64,000 nt of DNA from Opitutaceae bacterium (GCA_024233285.1 JACKPU010000004.1:234355-298354), one strand, 5' to 3'; shown: positions 1 to 8,850, numbered from the stretch's first letter. Notes: generated by a model not told the origin, from the letters alone. Program-made: numbers and translations.

Positions 1-320
1 CGGGCGACTTCCTTGGCAATGCGACTAAGCAGGGTGCGCAGCTTTCCCTTGGGGGCGTCTGACGCGAGATTACTCAAGGCGAGGTCGGCGGTCACGCCGG
101 AGCGCAGCTGCAATTCCAGTTGGTGCAGCGCGGAGATAAATTCCCGATGGGGCAGTATGAGTCGCGCCGGTCCCCGCGCCTTGGTTTCCGGCCGGGCTTG
201 AATCAGCCAAAGTGAATTGCGGCGCAGGAGGGTGCGCAATTGGCCAATATCACTGGCGTGAAACGTATCCGTGTGGCGCCGCCCATCCGGATCCAAAAAG
301 GTTGCGGTAAAGGCGGTCAT
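1..320 (-). CDS. GspF/PilC-like inner-membrane platform protein, N-terminal part (cut by left edge)
   Basis: The minus-strand frame opens at the ATG complementary to 318-320 (MTAFTATFLDPDGR) and stays open to the window edge, giving about 106 residues. Residues about 57 to 106 read HREFISALHQLELQLRSGVT followed by a helical stretch. This matches the start of the first T2SF domain of GspF/PilC proteins (F..QL..L..SGV....AL), the membrane platform on which type II secretion and type IV pilus fibres are assembled. The start overlaps the stop of the upstream gene by ATGA (317-320), so it is translationally coupled to the conjugation operon. In thin-pilus conjugation systems such a protein (PilR in R64) builds a type IV pilus for mating. 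Only the N-terminus is visible, so the family call is moderate. Confidence 0.6.
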   Translation of the reverse strand, partial: MTAFTATFLDPDGRRHTDTFHASDIGQLRTLLRRNSLWLIQARPETKARGPARLILPHREFISALHQLELQLRSGVTADLALSNLASDAPKGKLRTLLSRIAKEVA

Positions 321-1003
321 GAAACGGGCAAGAGCAGGCGGATGGGTTGACCGATCGGCAGTCGCAGCAGCCGGTCGGCGTGGCGGAAGACGAGCGAATC
401 CGATTCGACGAATTCCAAGGTGAGTGACTCCAGCCGGTCGCCCGGCTTGAGGGTCCGTCCATTGACGAGAGCACAGGCGACGGCCCCGTGGATGATACCG
501 CCAATTTCCACGACCAGTTCGTTCCGACCGCCATCTGGTTGATCGCGCACCGCGAACGGATTGATTTCGGGATTGGCAGGGTTGGCAGTCCTTAGGTCGA
601 GGGTGCCCGAACTATCCGGCTGAAGAACGACGACGTCCTGCAGGACCGAAGGAATAGGTGCTGATGGAGCGGGTTCAGGATCTGACTCGGGTGGTGCCGC
701 GATTACTTCAGCGGGGACGGGCAAGGGAGTCGCTGTGCGAGTAATGAGGGTCTCGGTGGTCTCCGCAGCGGTGTCGTCCAAGTTCCACGGTGCGGGTGAT
801 TCCAATCGATGGATGACATGGGCGGCATGACGAATATCGGGATCGTGAGGATCCACGTAGGCACCCAGCGTGTATCGACGGATAACCGCGGGAATCTGCA
901 CTCCGTGAACCGGAGGAACCGAAACTTCTGGCGGAGGAGCCGGGGGTGCGGGTGGTGCATGGCAGCCCGCCAAGAGGACAAGCATGAAACAGCAGGATCT
1001 CAT
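317..1003 (-). CDS. lipoprotein with PilP/GspC-like C-terminal domain
   Basis: Product of 228 aa. The N-terminus MRSCCFMLVLLAGCH is a lipoprotein signal with lipobox LAGC, followed by a proline-rich linker. The last 80 residues (NPFAVRDQ ... IGGIIHG ... LVNGRTLKPGDRLESL ... VFRHADRLLRLPI) follow the pattern of the PilP/GspC/GspB homology-region domain: a short beta barrel with INGR..GD and a hydrophobic strand. These proteins link the inner-membrane complex to a secretin in type II secretion and type IV pili. I chose the ATG at 1003 because it overlaps the TrbI stop (ATGA) and starts the lipobox signal. The frame is open much further upstream only as an artefact of GC-rich coding on the other frames. 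The pilus-type assignment is inference from pattern. Confidence 0.6.
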   Translation of the reverse strand: MRSCCFMLVLLAGCHAPPAPPAPPPEVSVPPVHGVQIPAVIRRYTLGAYVDPHDPDIRHAAHVIHRLESPAPWNLDDTAAETTETLITRTATPLPVPAEVIAAPPESDPEPAPSAPIPSVLQDVVVLQPDSSGTLDLRTANPANPEINPFAVRDQPDGGRNELVVEIGGIIHGAVACALVNGRTLKPGDRLESLTLEFVESDSLVFRHADRLLRLPIGQPIRLLLPVS

Positions 1004-1899
1004 TGGGTGACGTGAGTGGAGGTTGCGGGCAGCGCGAGGGCATCCCGGACATAGAGATAAAACGGAGTGCCCCCACGGACCCGGAGGTAGATGCCATCCT
1101 GAGCCACCGCCTCGCGGACTTGCTCGGCGTAGTCGCGCAAGACGGCACTGGTGCCGGCGAGCGAGGCATTGCGCGCGGAACTGATCGGGGAAACGGTTTC
1201 GCCCAGTGGCCCGCTGGTGGTCCGAGTTTCTTGCAGGGCGGCGGTTGCCGTGCTCAGGAAAGTGGCGGCAAACAGTCGGGCGGCCTTGTGGGTGCTGGAG
1301 CGCAGGGCCTGGCCGCCAAGTCCCAACGTGCCGGGATCCGTTTCGCGGGCCAGCAAGAGTCCGTTCAAGGCCAGCGTGGGTTGATTTTCCCGGATGAGTT
1401 GCCAGCGGCCTTGGGCGGTGAGTCGTTCGCGTTGACGATCCAAGGCTATCTGTCCGTGGAGTTCTGCCCCGGCCGGAATCAGCACTTTGCCCTGATACCA
1501 AACATCCTCGGTCACGAGCCCGATCAGCGGCGCATCCAGTTGACTTGACTCCAGCGGGAAAACGGTTTCGGCGGGAATCAATCGTCCAGGTGGCGCGATG
1601 ACTTCCGCAGCGGGTGTTTTCACCCACAGTGACTTTTGCAAAGTCAGGGGCAGGGTGGGTGGCTGTGAAAATTCCGGAGTCTCCCGTGCAGGGATGGGTT
1701 TGGGCAGGTCCAGTGGTTTTAATGACCGCTGAAATACCTTGGGCAGCAAGGGGACGCTCGCCGGTGCGGTGCGGGTGGGCTGAGGTGGTTTCGGAGCATG
1801 CCGTTGCCATGCCACCAAACCAACGAGTCCGGCGGCCAGTGCCCCGACCAGGCAAAGCTGGCCGGTGGCGGTTTTGAAAAATTCCAGTGCGCGGTTCAT
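1000..1899 (-). CDS. conjugal transfer protein VirB10/TrbI-like
   Basis: Product of 299 aa; VirB10 proteins span from inner membrane to outer-membrane pore of type IV secretion systems. A short cytosolic N-terminus precedes one transmembrane segment at about residues 17-30 (CLVGALAAGLVGLVAW). A proline-rich periplasmic linker (to about residue 100) follows, then a C-terminal beta-rich domain from about residue 125 containing IGLVTEDVWYQGKVLIPAGAELHG, the typical entry strand pattern of the TrbI/VirB10 barrel. It is shorter than most VirB10 proteins. Start overlaps the VirB9 stop by ATGA, and its own stop overlaps the downstream lipoprotein start, so the genes are tightly coupled. Confidence 0.75.
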   Translation of the reverse strand: MNRALEFFKTATGQLCLVGALAAGLVGLVAWQRHAPKPPQPTRTAPASVPLLPKVFQRSLKPLDLPKPIPARETPEFSQPPTLPLTLQKSLWVKTPAAEVIAPPGRLIPAETVFPLESSQLDAPLIGLVTEDVWYQGKVLIPAGAELHGQIALDRQRERLTAQGRWQLIRENQPTLALNGLLLARETDPGTLGLGGQALRSSTHKAARLFAATFLSTATAALQETRTTSGPLGETVSPISSARNASLAGTSAVLRDYAEQVREAVAQDGIYLRVRGGTPFYLYVRDALALPATSTHVTQ

Positions 1900-2705
1900 T
1901 CGTTACAAAGGATCCGTACCCGGAAGTTGTTTTTGAGGGAGAGGCGTGCCGGTGTGCCGTCCGCTTGACTGGTGACTGCAAGCCATAGCGTAACTTGAAA
2001 CCCCGCGGGGATGGTTCCGGATGCGTCGGTGATCGCGACTGGGTAACGGATATCAGCGACCTGCACGGCCAACTTGGCCGGATCATAAGATCGAGCTTCA
2101 GCCAAGGGATTCTCGAGCCGGACTTTTAGCACGAGGGCATCGGGTTCGAAGTAATGAAAGGCCTCCGTTACGGTGACCCGCAGTCCGGCTTCGTCCGATG
2201 CGGTATCGGGACGACGATGTTCCACGCCCTGCATCAGGGCCGGATAGTGGGTGCTGAGTTCGTGCGCGTGTTTGGTGCGGTCGAGTAGCGACAGCAGTTG
2301 CTCGGCGCGGGAGTTGGCCTGATTGGGTGGACGCTCTGACGGCGGATAAAACGTCAGGGTGCGGTCCGGCTCGGTCCCGACGCTGAAGGCGAGGGCATAG
2401 GCATGGCCCGCATAGAGGACATTGATGGCGCCTGTGGCATTTTCCCGCAGGGCCCGCAAGGTGAAGTAGGGAGTGCCGGTTTCGTGGGAAATCAGGATGC
2501 CGGGATTATCCTCCGGACGAGTGGAGACGCCGGCTCCGTCCAACGCCTCGATGGGACCGGGAAACAAAACCGTGGTCGGGGCCGACAAACTGACAGTGAG
2601 CGCGTAGACCCGCCGGTCATCCAGCGGGTAGCGCTTGATGGGCGCGGCGCACACGCCAGTGGCGCAGCCGATGAGTGCAATCAGTAGGCTAATTCGTATT
2701 GCCAT
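1896..2705 (-). CDS. conjugal transfer protein VirB9/TrbG-like
   Basis: Product of 269 aa with a cleavable signal peptide (MAIRISLLIALIGCATGVCA-A). The mature part is beta-rich, with an N-terminal domain (YALTVSLSAPTTVLFPGPIEAL) that resembles the VirB9 N-terminal module and a C-terminal module with alternating strands. VirB9 forms the outer-membrane core complex together with VirB10 and VirB7. The position between VirB8 and VirB10 supports the call more than sequence alone. The first 25 bases overlap the VirB8 gene. A possible VirB7-like partner is the small lipoprotein at 5414-5668. Confidence 0.65.
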   Translation of the reverse strand: MAIRISLLIALIGCATGVCAAPIKRYPLDDRRVYALTVSLSAPTTVLFPGPIEALDGAGVSTRPEDNPGILISHETGTPYFTLRALRENATGAINVLYAGHAYALAFSVGTEPDRTLTFYPPSERPPNQANSRAEQLLSLLDRTKHAHELSTHYPALMQGVEHRRPDTASDEAGLRVTVTEAFHYFEPDALVLKVRLENPLAEARSYDPAKLAVQVADIRYPVAITDASGTIPAGFQVTLWLAVTSQADGTPARLSLKNNFRVRILCNE

Positions 2706-3337
2706 ACGGCGAGGGGGAAACGGCCATTGGCGGCCAGGTTGGGGTTGCGCGCGAAGGTGAACGTCGCGGTGAAGGTCGGTGCCTCGGTAAAGGTCTTTGC
2801 GCCGAGCAAGCCCGTGCGCAGCAGCTGCCCTTCGGCTTGCACGATCACGGTCTCCTCCCGGGTTTCCAGCACCGTGAGTTTGCGGACTTCCGCTTTTTGA
2901 TGGAGTTGCTTTTTACCGAATTCCTCCGCCCGGGCCGCCCAGTCATGGCGGGCCTGTTGCAAGGCCTCTGGCAGGAATAGTTTTTCCAAAAGCTCCGGCT
3001 GATCGAACCCGGCCGGGTTGAGTTGCAGCAAGGCAAGACAGGCCAATAGTGCGTGTTGTTCGTGCAGCCGGTCCGCTTCCTCAAATTGCAGGAGAGGACT
3101 GACGTGAAACGTATTGCCGGCATCCATGACCACCACGCGTTCACGCGAGCGGTAGGCCCGCACCAGCAGGTAGGGTTGCAGTGCGCAAAGGGTCACGGCG
3201 CCTGCGGCCACCAGAAACCAAGTTCGGGCCGCCATGGACGGATTTATAAAGAGGGCGAGGGGATTCCAATCACCCTGACGGCCAGGTTGAGCCAAACGAC
3301 CTGGCGGTGCGGATGTTTCACGAAGGGAAGCGGTCAT
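2681..3337 (-). CDS. conjugal transfer protein VirB8/TrbF-like
   Basis: Product of 218 aa with a short cytosolic N-terminus, one transmembrane helix at about residues 37-58 (TWFLVAAGAVTLCALQPYLL) and a periplasmic alpha/beta domain ending in strands (FTATFTFARNPNLA ... YELAY). This is the layout of VirB8-family inner-membrane assembly factors, which recruit the core complex. It lies 3 bp after the VirB6-like gene and overlaps the VirB9-like gene by 25 bp. Sequence identity to named families cannot be judged by eye, so the call rests on topology and synteny. Confidence 0.6.
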   Translation of the reverse strand: MTASLRETSAPPGRLAQPGRQGDWNPLALFINPSMAARTWFLVAAGAVTLCALQPYLLVRAYRSRERVVVMDAGNTFHVSPLLQFEEADRLHEQHALLACLALLQLNPAGFDQPELLEKLFLPEALQQARHDWAARAEEFGKKQLHQKAEVRKLTVLETREETVIVQAEGQLLRTGLLGAKTFTEAPTFTATFTFARNPNLAANGRFPLAVWQYELAY

Positions 3338-3340
3338 CGG

Positions 3341-4357
3341 TCAGATCGTGGTTTGCGGGTTGGGGAGGCAGTTGCCACCTCCGCCCGGACGCCGGTCACC
3401 CGGAGAATTTACCGGCAGATTGATGGGAGGCGGTGGGGGCGGAGGATTCCGTCCGCCCGATCCTTTAGTCCCGGTGCGGGCTCTCGAAAGGACGGCGGGC
3501 AAGGCGGCTATTCCGGCGGTCTTGATGGATTTGATCATCCACGCGATCTGCTGCACGGCGTAGAGTTGTTGGAGACCCGAGGTTCCGCCGGAGGTCATGG
3601 GCGCGCCTGAACAGATCAGGGCCTGCATCAGAAAGGGAGTGCCGAGGGTGCCCAGGATGAGCCAGAGGGCTCCGAGCAATCCACCGAGCAGGCTTGCATA
3701 CGAGGCGGCAGTGATATCGCCCGGGGCGATGCCATAGGCCATAGCGAGGTTCTGCTGATACGCGGAAAGCAGGTGATACGCCACCAGTTCGGTCACGGCG
3801 AAACCGAGGGGCCAACTCAGCACGGCCAAGGTCTGTTGAATATACCGCGATCCGGTCGCGGCCAGCGACGGGATGAGCAGCAGGCCCATGGCTATCGGCA
3901 AAAACAGATAGCAAAGCAGTTTTAGGATATACTGCAGCAGCAGGAAGGGCAGCTGCAGCAGGCTGGCGACCAACACGACTAGCTTGGCGATCGCCCACAA
4001 GGTGGCGCGGTAAAGCGATTCACCAATCTGAGTGATGCTGAAGTCCGCCGGACTGTCGGTCACGCTGTCGCGCAACAAGGTTGCCGCGCGCATGGGATGG
4101 TCCGTGTAACCGCTGTGCACGGTATTCGCGATTTGCAGAAACAGTCGTTCCACCCAGCCAAACCAATGCGGGAGGGTGGCGATCAATCCGATGACCAGAA
4201 TGCAACGCACAAACGGACGGGCCAGACTCTCCAGATCGGCCCGGGCCCGGTGCACGTGCAGCATCAGTCCGGCAACCCCGACAAAGAATACGATGAAGCG
4301 CAGGCTGTTGCTCAGTTCGAGAATAGTGTCGCGCAGGCCTGGGGCAAAGTTGTCCAT
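3341..4357 (-). CDS. polytopic conjugal transfer protein VirB6/TrbL-like
   Basis: Product of 338 aa with about six hydrophobic segments: near residues 20-35, 50-64, a long stretch 120-165 (LVVLVASLLQLPFLLLQYILKLL and following), 175-195 and 225-245. This is typical of the VirB6/TrbL inner-membrane channel component. The C-terminal 40 residues are an unusual Gly/Pro tail with a run of seven prolines (residues about 307-313), probably cytosolic. Its ATG shares one base with the stop of the small upstream gene. Placed between VirB5/TrbJ-like and VirB8-like genes, as in trb operons. Confidence 0.7.
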   Translation of the reverse strand: MDNFAPGLRDTILELSNSLRFIVFFVGVAGLMLHVHRARADLESLARPFVRCILVIGLIATLPHWFGWVERLFLQIANTVHSGYTDHPMRAATLLRDSVTDSPADFSITQIGESLYRATLWAIAKLVVLVASLLQLPFLLLQYILKLLCYLFLPIAMGLLLIPSLAATGSRYIQQTLAVLSWPLGFAVTELVAYHLLSAYQQNLAMAYGIAPGDITAASYASLLGGLLGALWLILGTLGTPFLMQALICSGAPMTSGGTSGLQQLYAVQQIAWMIKSIKTAGIAALPAVLSRARTGTKGSGGRNPPPPPPPINLPVNSPGDRRPGGGGNCLPNPQTTI

Positions 4358-4602
4358 CAGTTGCGTCCCTCCTCGGGCTTTTGCCGCGCGGCGTCGCTGC
4401 GCAGCGTTTCGACCATGCGGCGATCCGCGGGGTCAGCCTGGCTGTAGTCCGCCTCAAGATCCAAGGTGATGGCTCCCTGCCATTGGTTCACGGCCTGATC
4501 GGTCTGTCGGGTATCCACTGCCGGAGCAGCAGGCTTCTGCCGCCGGACAAGATATCCGCAGAGCGCGAGGCCAAGGATCAGGATGAGCAGTAGCATCTTC
4601 AT
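4357..4602 (-). CDS. small membrane-anchored protein of the T4SS operon
   Basis: Product of 81 aa: an N-terminal hydrophobic helix (MKMLLLILILGLALCGYLV) and a polar, probably periplasmic tail. A cysteine at position 15 is not in a convincing lipobox. It is coupled to its neighbours by an ATGA overlap with the TrbJ-like gene and a one-base overlap with the VirB6-like gene. By size and position it could be an entry-exclusion-type or accessory protein (TrbK-like), but nothing in the sequence proves that. Confidence 0.55.
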   Translation of the reverse strand: MKMLLLILILGLALCGYLVRRQKPAAPAVDTRQTDQAVNQWQGAITLDLEADYSQADPADRRMVETLRSDAARQKPEEGRN

Positions 4603-5417
4603 GGCCGGCTGTAGTGGTCGGCGCCGAGTTGCACGCTCTGTTGCCAGGCATTCACGAGCGCCTGACTTTGCTGTTCCTCGGCGATTTGTTTCTCCAAGCG
4701 GTCCGTCTGTTCCTTGGCCCGCTGGTTTTCGTTTTCGATCTGTTGCATCCGGAGCGCCTCGGTCTGGTCGCGCCGCGCATTCACCAGGTGATAGAGCTGG
4801 CCGTTGATCGCGTTCGCGTTGACCGCGAGCTTGTCAACCTCGGCCTGGGTCCCGGCGGATTTCAGTCGGTCCAAGATGCCCGCGAGATCGGTTTGCAGTT
4901 CCGCCTGTTGACGCAGCGTTGTGTCGTAAATCTCCGCCGCCTGTTCCGCCTGCCTTTCCACGGCGGCATAGCGCCGGTAAGGAGTCGTTTGACGCTCGAA
5001 GGACTGTCCCAGCACGGTGTGGTCGTCCAACTTTGGATAAATTCCTTCGGCTGAGCGCTGCAGCGAAGAGACGCTATTCGCCAGTTTGCGGATCTCGCGG
5101 AGGGTCTCGCCGTATTCACGGGCCAATTGCTCGGGACCCAGACGGTCGAGAATCAACTGGCCCCCGGCCAAGGTGGGATTGCCCAAGACTTCACGGATGC
5201 GGCGCTGTTCGGCCAGCTGCTCCTCCAGTTGCCGGATTTGATTTTGCAACGCGGTCAATTGCTCGCCCCATTTTTTGAGGACCTCCAGATGGTTCGCGGC
5301 TTGGGCCGACTGAATCCCCAGATTTACCGAGGTATTGACCGGATCATTGACGATCCATTGGGCCCGGAGTCCGGCCGTGGTGATACAAATGAGCAGGATG
5401 TAGGAAAAATACTTCAT
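4599..5417 (-). CDS. conjugal transfer protein TrbJ/VirB5-like
   Basis: Product of 272 aa with a signal peptide (MKYFSYILLICITTAGLRAQ) and a secreted, almost wholly helical body rich in Gln/Glu coiled coil (LTALQNQIRQLEEQLAEQRR; later ENENQRAKEQTDRLEKQIAE). This is characteristic of the TrbJ/VirB5 minor pilus component family, including the IVNDPVNTSVNL segment just after the signal. VirB5 proteins sit at the pilus tip and help mating contact. Overlaps its neighbours by ATGA on both sides. Confidence 0.75.
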   Translation of the reverse strand: MKYFSYILLICITTAGLRAQWIVNDPVNTSVNLGIQSAQAANHLEVLKKWGEQLTALQNQIRQLEEQLAEQRRIREVLGNPTLAGGQLILDRLGPEQLAREYGETLREIRKLANSVSSLQRSAEGIYPKLDDHTVLGQSFERQTTPYRRYAAVERQAEQAAEIYDTTLRQQAELQTDLAGILDRLKSAGTQAEVDKLAVNANAINGQLYHLVNARRDQTEALRMQQIENENQRAKEQTDRLEKQIAEEQQSQALVNAWQQSVQLGADHYSRP

Positions 5418-5668
5418 GGGTTGAGGGGAGCGGGGATGCTTTGGAGGTAAGGGGTTCGGATGACGCCTTCCTCGATCCGCTCAGGTACTGGGATGAGGAG
5501 AGTGTCCGGTGCGATGAGATGGGGCCGGGGCCGGTGAGCTTCCTGTTGGGCGTGATAGCGGGCCTCGGCAGCGGCTTCGCGTAACAGCACCGCCGGGTCC
5601 GGCGGTGATTGCACGGTGCAGCCCGTCAGTGCGATCGGGAGCACCCAATTAAGCGGAGATTTCGGCAT
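5414..5668 (-). CDS. small lipoprotein of the T4SS operon (VirB7/TrbH-like position)
   Basis: Product of 84 aa. The N-terminus NWVLPIALTGCTVQSPPDP has a lipobox (ALTGC) with Cys at about 17, so an outer- or inner-membrane lipoprotein is predicted. The remainder is short and proline-rich. It overlaps the 3' end of the VirB4 gene by 20 bases and the TrbJ-like start by 4 bases. A VirB7-like role in stabilising VirB9 is plausible from size and lipidation only. Confidence 0.6.
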   Translation of the reverse strand: MPKSPLNWVLPIALTGCTVQSPPDPAVLLREAAAEARYHAQQEAHRPRPHLIAPDTLLIPVPERIEEGVIRTPYLQSIPAPLNP

Positions 5669-8264
5669 GGGATGGCTCTAGGTTGGGTTCGAAGTGTAAC
5701 AGGCTCCCGCACTGCGGGGGCTGCGACGTGGGCGTGAACAAACAGAAGGCGGAATGCCGTTGTCCGGCGGACAGCTGCTCCGGCAGCGGATAGCGCTGGA
5801 TGGCTTCCAACGCATTTTCCGGCAGGCCCAGATCAACGGAGAGGTCCGCGAGATCGTTGCGGTCGGACTGCCGCATCAGGAAAAATTGCTTGGCGTTGCC
5901 GATCACCGCCGGGCGGATGCTCGAGTCCTTGAAGCGGGCATACTGTTGCACGATGCTGACCGCCCAGCAGTTGAACTTGCGCAACTGGGCATAGCTTTCT
6001 GCGACGAGCTTTTCCCCGCCGGGTATGTCCATGAACCGCGCGACTTCTTCAAAGACGATGCGCTTACGTTGCGCCCGCGGCAGGCTCAGGATGTGTTGAC
6101 GCGCGAACCCGGCGATCAACAGGCCGATAGCGGCTTTGAGTTCCACCGCCGGCTCTGGCACATAGCCGAGTTCAAAATGTGCCACCGACCGCTGCAGCGA
6201 AACATTGGTGATGCCGTCGAAGAGTTGTCCATAGGCTCCCTCCCGGCCCCAAGCCCGCAGCAAGGTCGCCAAGCGGTCGATTTCGGCCTTCGGGTGTTCC
6301 GGCAAGCGGGCATGGGCCAGCAGATCCACCAAGGCGCCATGGGTGGGATGATCTTCCGGTTTAAACAGTGCGCAGGCCGTCTGGCTGACCAAGTGCTCGG
6401 TGGCTGGATTTTGGCCGAACGTGGTCAGGTCCTGTTCGGTCAATGAGTCCCATAAGGACTGCGCTTGATCATCCCCACCGACTCGTCGGTCGCGGAATTC
6501 GGCAAAGGCCTCCAGTGGAGTGGTGCCCAACGGCATGGACTGGCGCCACTGGTGTGCGGCGCAGGCCAGTTTTGCCGCATCCGTCGCCGCGGCGGGTTCC
6601 CGTCGTGCCCAGTCGCTGTAAGCATCCCGATAGAGTTGATGCAGATACTGGGTCAGCTGGGCGCTGCGCAGGGCCAGCTGTTCCCGCGAATCCGGGATCC
6701 CGATCATGCGCGATAGCAGCGCCACGGCGCTGGCCAGATGCAGCTGGGTCAGCGGGAGACCCTGGGTATCGAGGTAGTTGAGCGTCAGGCTGGAATCCGG
6801 ATGCACAATGATCGGGGTTTCCTGCAGCGCCTCGGTGAACCGCTTGTAGGACAATCCCTCTTCAATCAGGACCGTGTAGTCGAAATTGGACGCAGTCTGT
6901 AGCAGCAGGTCGTGCATCATCGCCGACTTGCCCGCGCCGGTCATTCCAAACAGCACGGCGTGCTGGGGGGAATTATTTCGCGTGGTGGTCAAACCGACCA
7001 GGTTGCGGTGACTGCCGTCGTAGATCGCCTCGGCTTCCGCCAGTGCCCCGGTAAAGGTCGCGGAGAACGGCAGGATGTCCGCGAGAAAATTGTCCTCGGC
7101 GTAACGTTGCCGGTGGCGGTAGGAGGAATGGGTCCATCCCGGCCAGGATGAGAAAAAAAGTTTTTTCGCTGTGGTGGGAACGGAGCACTCAAAGTATTGG
7201 GCTCCATCCATCGCGTGGATCGCGGCCTGCATTGCCGCCACTTTTTCTTGGAGAGCATCCTTGGTTCGCGCCCACAGCCGGATGAGGTAGGTGACTTCAA
7301 AAGGCCGGACAAAGCCGCCGGCGAGGTTCTCGATCTTGCGCTCCTTCTTGCACATGGCGACCGCCAGTGAATGCCGCCGTTGGTCGGCGTATTCGCCTTG
7401 AAGCCGTTCAATGGCTTTTTCTTCCCGGTTGATTTCGCCGCGCGTTCCCGCCGGGGTGAGGTTCACCGTGATGCGGTAGTCTAGGAAGGGGAGCCCCGTC
7501 AGGTGGGTGACGATGCCCGGTCGGGTGCACTGCGGCCAGCGGTCCAAGGTCAGGATGGCATGATAGTGTCCATCCAGATGAAAGCCGCCATCGAGCTGAC
7601 CGATCCCTTCACCCAGCCAGCATTGCTCCTGCAGGGTGAGGGCTGGATCCAATGCCGGCCCGGTCTGCCGGTTCCATTCCCGCAAAGAGGGGTTCAGGAA
7701 ATCCCGCACATACCGGCAATGCTCCTGATCATCCATCGGTTGAACCGTGGCCTCACCCTGAAAGATCGTGCGCAGAGTCTGTGCGAATTCTTCGAACTGC
7801 GCCTCCAGTTCCCCGAACAAGGCTTCGAAATGTTCTCTTAGGCCCGCCTTGCCCTGCAGGTTGCCGGAATACCGGCTGATTTCGACCGAGAGGAACAAGG
7901 CCAGTCGCTCCCGTCGCAATTGCCTGGCTTCCATCCTCGACCAGTAGCGGGCGAATCGTTCCTCGCGCACCTTGTGCACAATGGGATTGCGGACCGACGT
8001 GGTGGCGGCCTCGTAGGCGAGTAGCTCCTGACGATAATCGGCATCACAGGACCACTGCAGTTGCAGGCGACGACCGGTTCCCACCAAAGAGAGCAGGGTG
8101 CGCACTTGATCCTGAAAGGCATTGAGCCGGTCAAAACTGGCCCCACGGACATCCGGGGGCACTATCCAGAAACCCTTGGCGGCAATCCCGCCCTTTTCAG
8201 GAAATCCATAGAGTATCAGGTCATGGCTGAATACCCCGTTGGGTGCGCGGTCATGGGGCTTCAT
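5649..8264 (-). CDS. conjugal transfer ATPase VirB4/TrbE-like
   Basis: Product of 871 aa, the usual VirB4 length. The N-terminal half is the VirB4 oligomerisation domain. The C-terminal half is a RecA-like motor with Walker A GMTGAGKS at about residue 440 and Walker B-type IVFEEVARF at about residue 738. VirB4 energises pilus biogenesis and substrate transfer at the inner membrane. The ATG overlaps the VirB3-like stop (ATGA at 8261-8264). This is the most securely recognised gene of the secretion operon. Confidence 0.9.
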   Translation of the reverse strand: MKPHDRAPNGVFSHDLILYGFPEKGGIAAKGFWIVPPDVRGASFDRLNAFQDQVRTLLSLVGTGRRLQLQWSCDADYRQELLAYEAATTSVRNPIVHKVREERFARYWSRMEARQLRRERLALFLSVEISRYSGNLQGKAGLREHFEALFGELEAQFEEFAQTLRTIFQGEATVQPMDDQEHCRYVRDFLNPSLREWNRQTGPALDPALTLQEQCWLGEGIGQLDGGFHLDGHYHAILTLDRWPQCTRPGIVTHLTGLPFLDYRITVNLTPAGTRGEINREEKAIERLQGEYADQRRHSLAVAMCKKERKIENLAGGFVRPFEVTYLIRLWARTKDALQEKVAAMQAAIHAMDGAQYFECSVPTTAKKLFFSSWPGWTHSSYRHRQRYAEDNFLADILPFSATFTGALAEAEAIYDGSHRNLVGLTTTRNNSPQHAVLFGMTGAGKSAMMHDLLLQTASNFDYTVLIEEGLSYKRFTEALQETPIIVHPDSSLTLNYLDTQGLPLTQLHLASAVALLSRMIGIPDSREQLALRSAQLTQYLHQLYRDAYSDWARREPAAATDAAKLACAAHQWRQSMPLGTTPLEAFAEFRDRRVGGDDQAQSLWDSLTEQDLTTFGQNPATEHLVSQTACALFKPEDHPTHGALVDLLAHARLPEHPKAEIDRLATLLRAWGREGAYGQLFDGITNVSLQRSVAHFELGYVPEPAVELKAAIGLLIAGFARQHILSLPRAQRKRIVFEEVARFMDIPGGEKLVAESYAQLRKFNCWAVSIVQQYARFKDSSIRPAVIGNAKQFFLMRQSDRNDLADLSVDLGLPENALEAIQRYPLPEQLSAGQRHSAFCLFTPTSQPPQCGSLLHFEPNLEPSHAEISA

Positions 8265-8584
8265 TGAAGGTAGCCCTCCTGGTCCGTGCCATGCCTGCTA
8301 AAATGTCCCCTGCTGAAGAGGTATTCCAAAAAGTCCCGGTCGTAGCCGGCCGGTTTGCCCTGTCTGAGTCCCAGAATCCAAGCCAGTGCGATCAGCAGGG
8401 GCAGGGTGGCCATGATTCCCGCCAGACTGTAATGCAGCCCGCAAACCAAGTTCAGGAATGCGAATCCGGCCAGACTGCCCAGCAGGCTGAGTAAAACCGG
8501 CAGATACAGGTTGCCGTCCAGACCAAATACGCGGCCCGTAGAGTCATCCGCCGCATTCGTTTCAGTTTGCCGTAGCTCCGTCAT
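8261..8584 (-). CDS. conjugal transfer protein VirB3/TrbD-like
   Basis: Product of 107 aa with two adjacent hydrophobic helices (about residues 27-48 and 52-70) and a short charged C-terminus. This is the standard VirB3/TrbD architecture, directly preceding VirB4 with an ATGA overlap. VirB3 associates with VirB4 at the inner membrane. Confidence 0.7.
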   Translation of the reverse strand: MTELRQTETNAADDSTGRVFGLDGNLYLPVLLSLLGSLAGFAFLNLVCGLHYSLAGIMATLPLLIALAWILGLRQGKPAGYDRDFLEYLFSRGHFSRHGTDQEGYLQ

Positions 8585-8586
8585 GC

Positions 8587-8850
8587 CTAGAACCGCGGGG
8601 TGATGATCGCATCTTCCAGACCGAAGATGCTGAACAGGGCGCCCATGATGGTGGCGGCCGCTGCGATGATGATCCCGGCGACAATACCGGCTTTGCCATC
8701 GGGGTCGCCCTTGCTGATGGCGTTGGCACCCGACCAGATTTTGATGACGCCCCAGAAGAACCCGAACATGAACAGCACCGCGAGGGCCAAACCGAAGCCG
8801 TCCTTCAGTTGTTGGATCTGTGCGAGCGGCGCATTAAGGGCGTTTTTCAT
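8587..8850 (-). CDS. VirB2/TrbC-like pilin
   Basis: Product of 87 aa from the ATG at 8850 (MKNALNAPLAQIQQLKDGFG). Two hydrophobic helices (about residues 20-38 and 55-80) flank a small polar loop (SGANAISKGDPDGKAG), the hairpin arrangement of VirB2/TrbC pilins. A longer reading from 8880 would start inside the regulatory motif and was not chosen. First gene of the leftward T4SS operon; two bases separate it from the VirB3-like gene. Confidence 0.7.
   Translation of the reverse strand: MKNALNAPLAQIQQLKDGFGLALAVLFMFGFFWGVIKIWSGANAISKGDPDGKAGIVAGIIIAAAATIMGALFSIFGLEDAIITPRF

Noticed and set aside
1004..2086. Upstream 361-codon extension of the lipoprotein frame across virB10 and virB9
   Set aside because: It is open only because GC-rich coding on other frames lacks stops; it has no domain sense and the lipobox signal starts cleanly at 1003.
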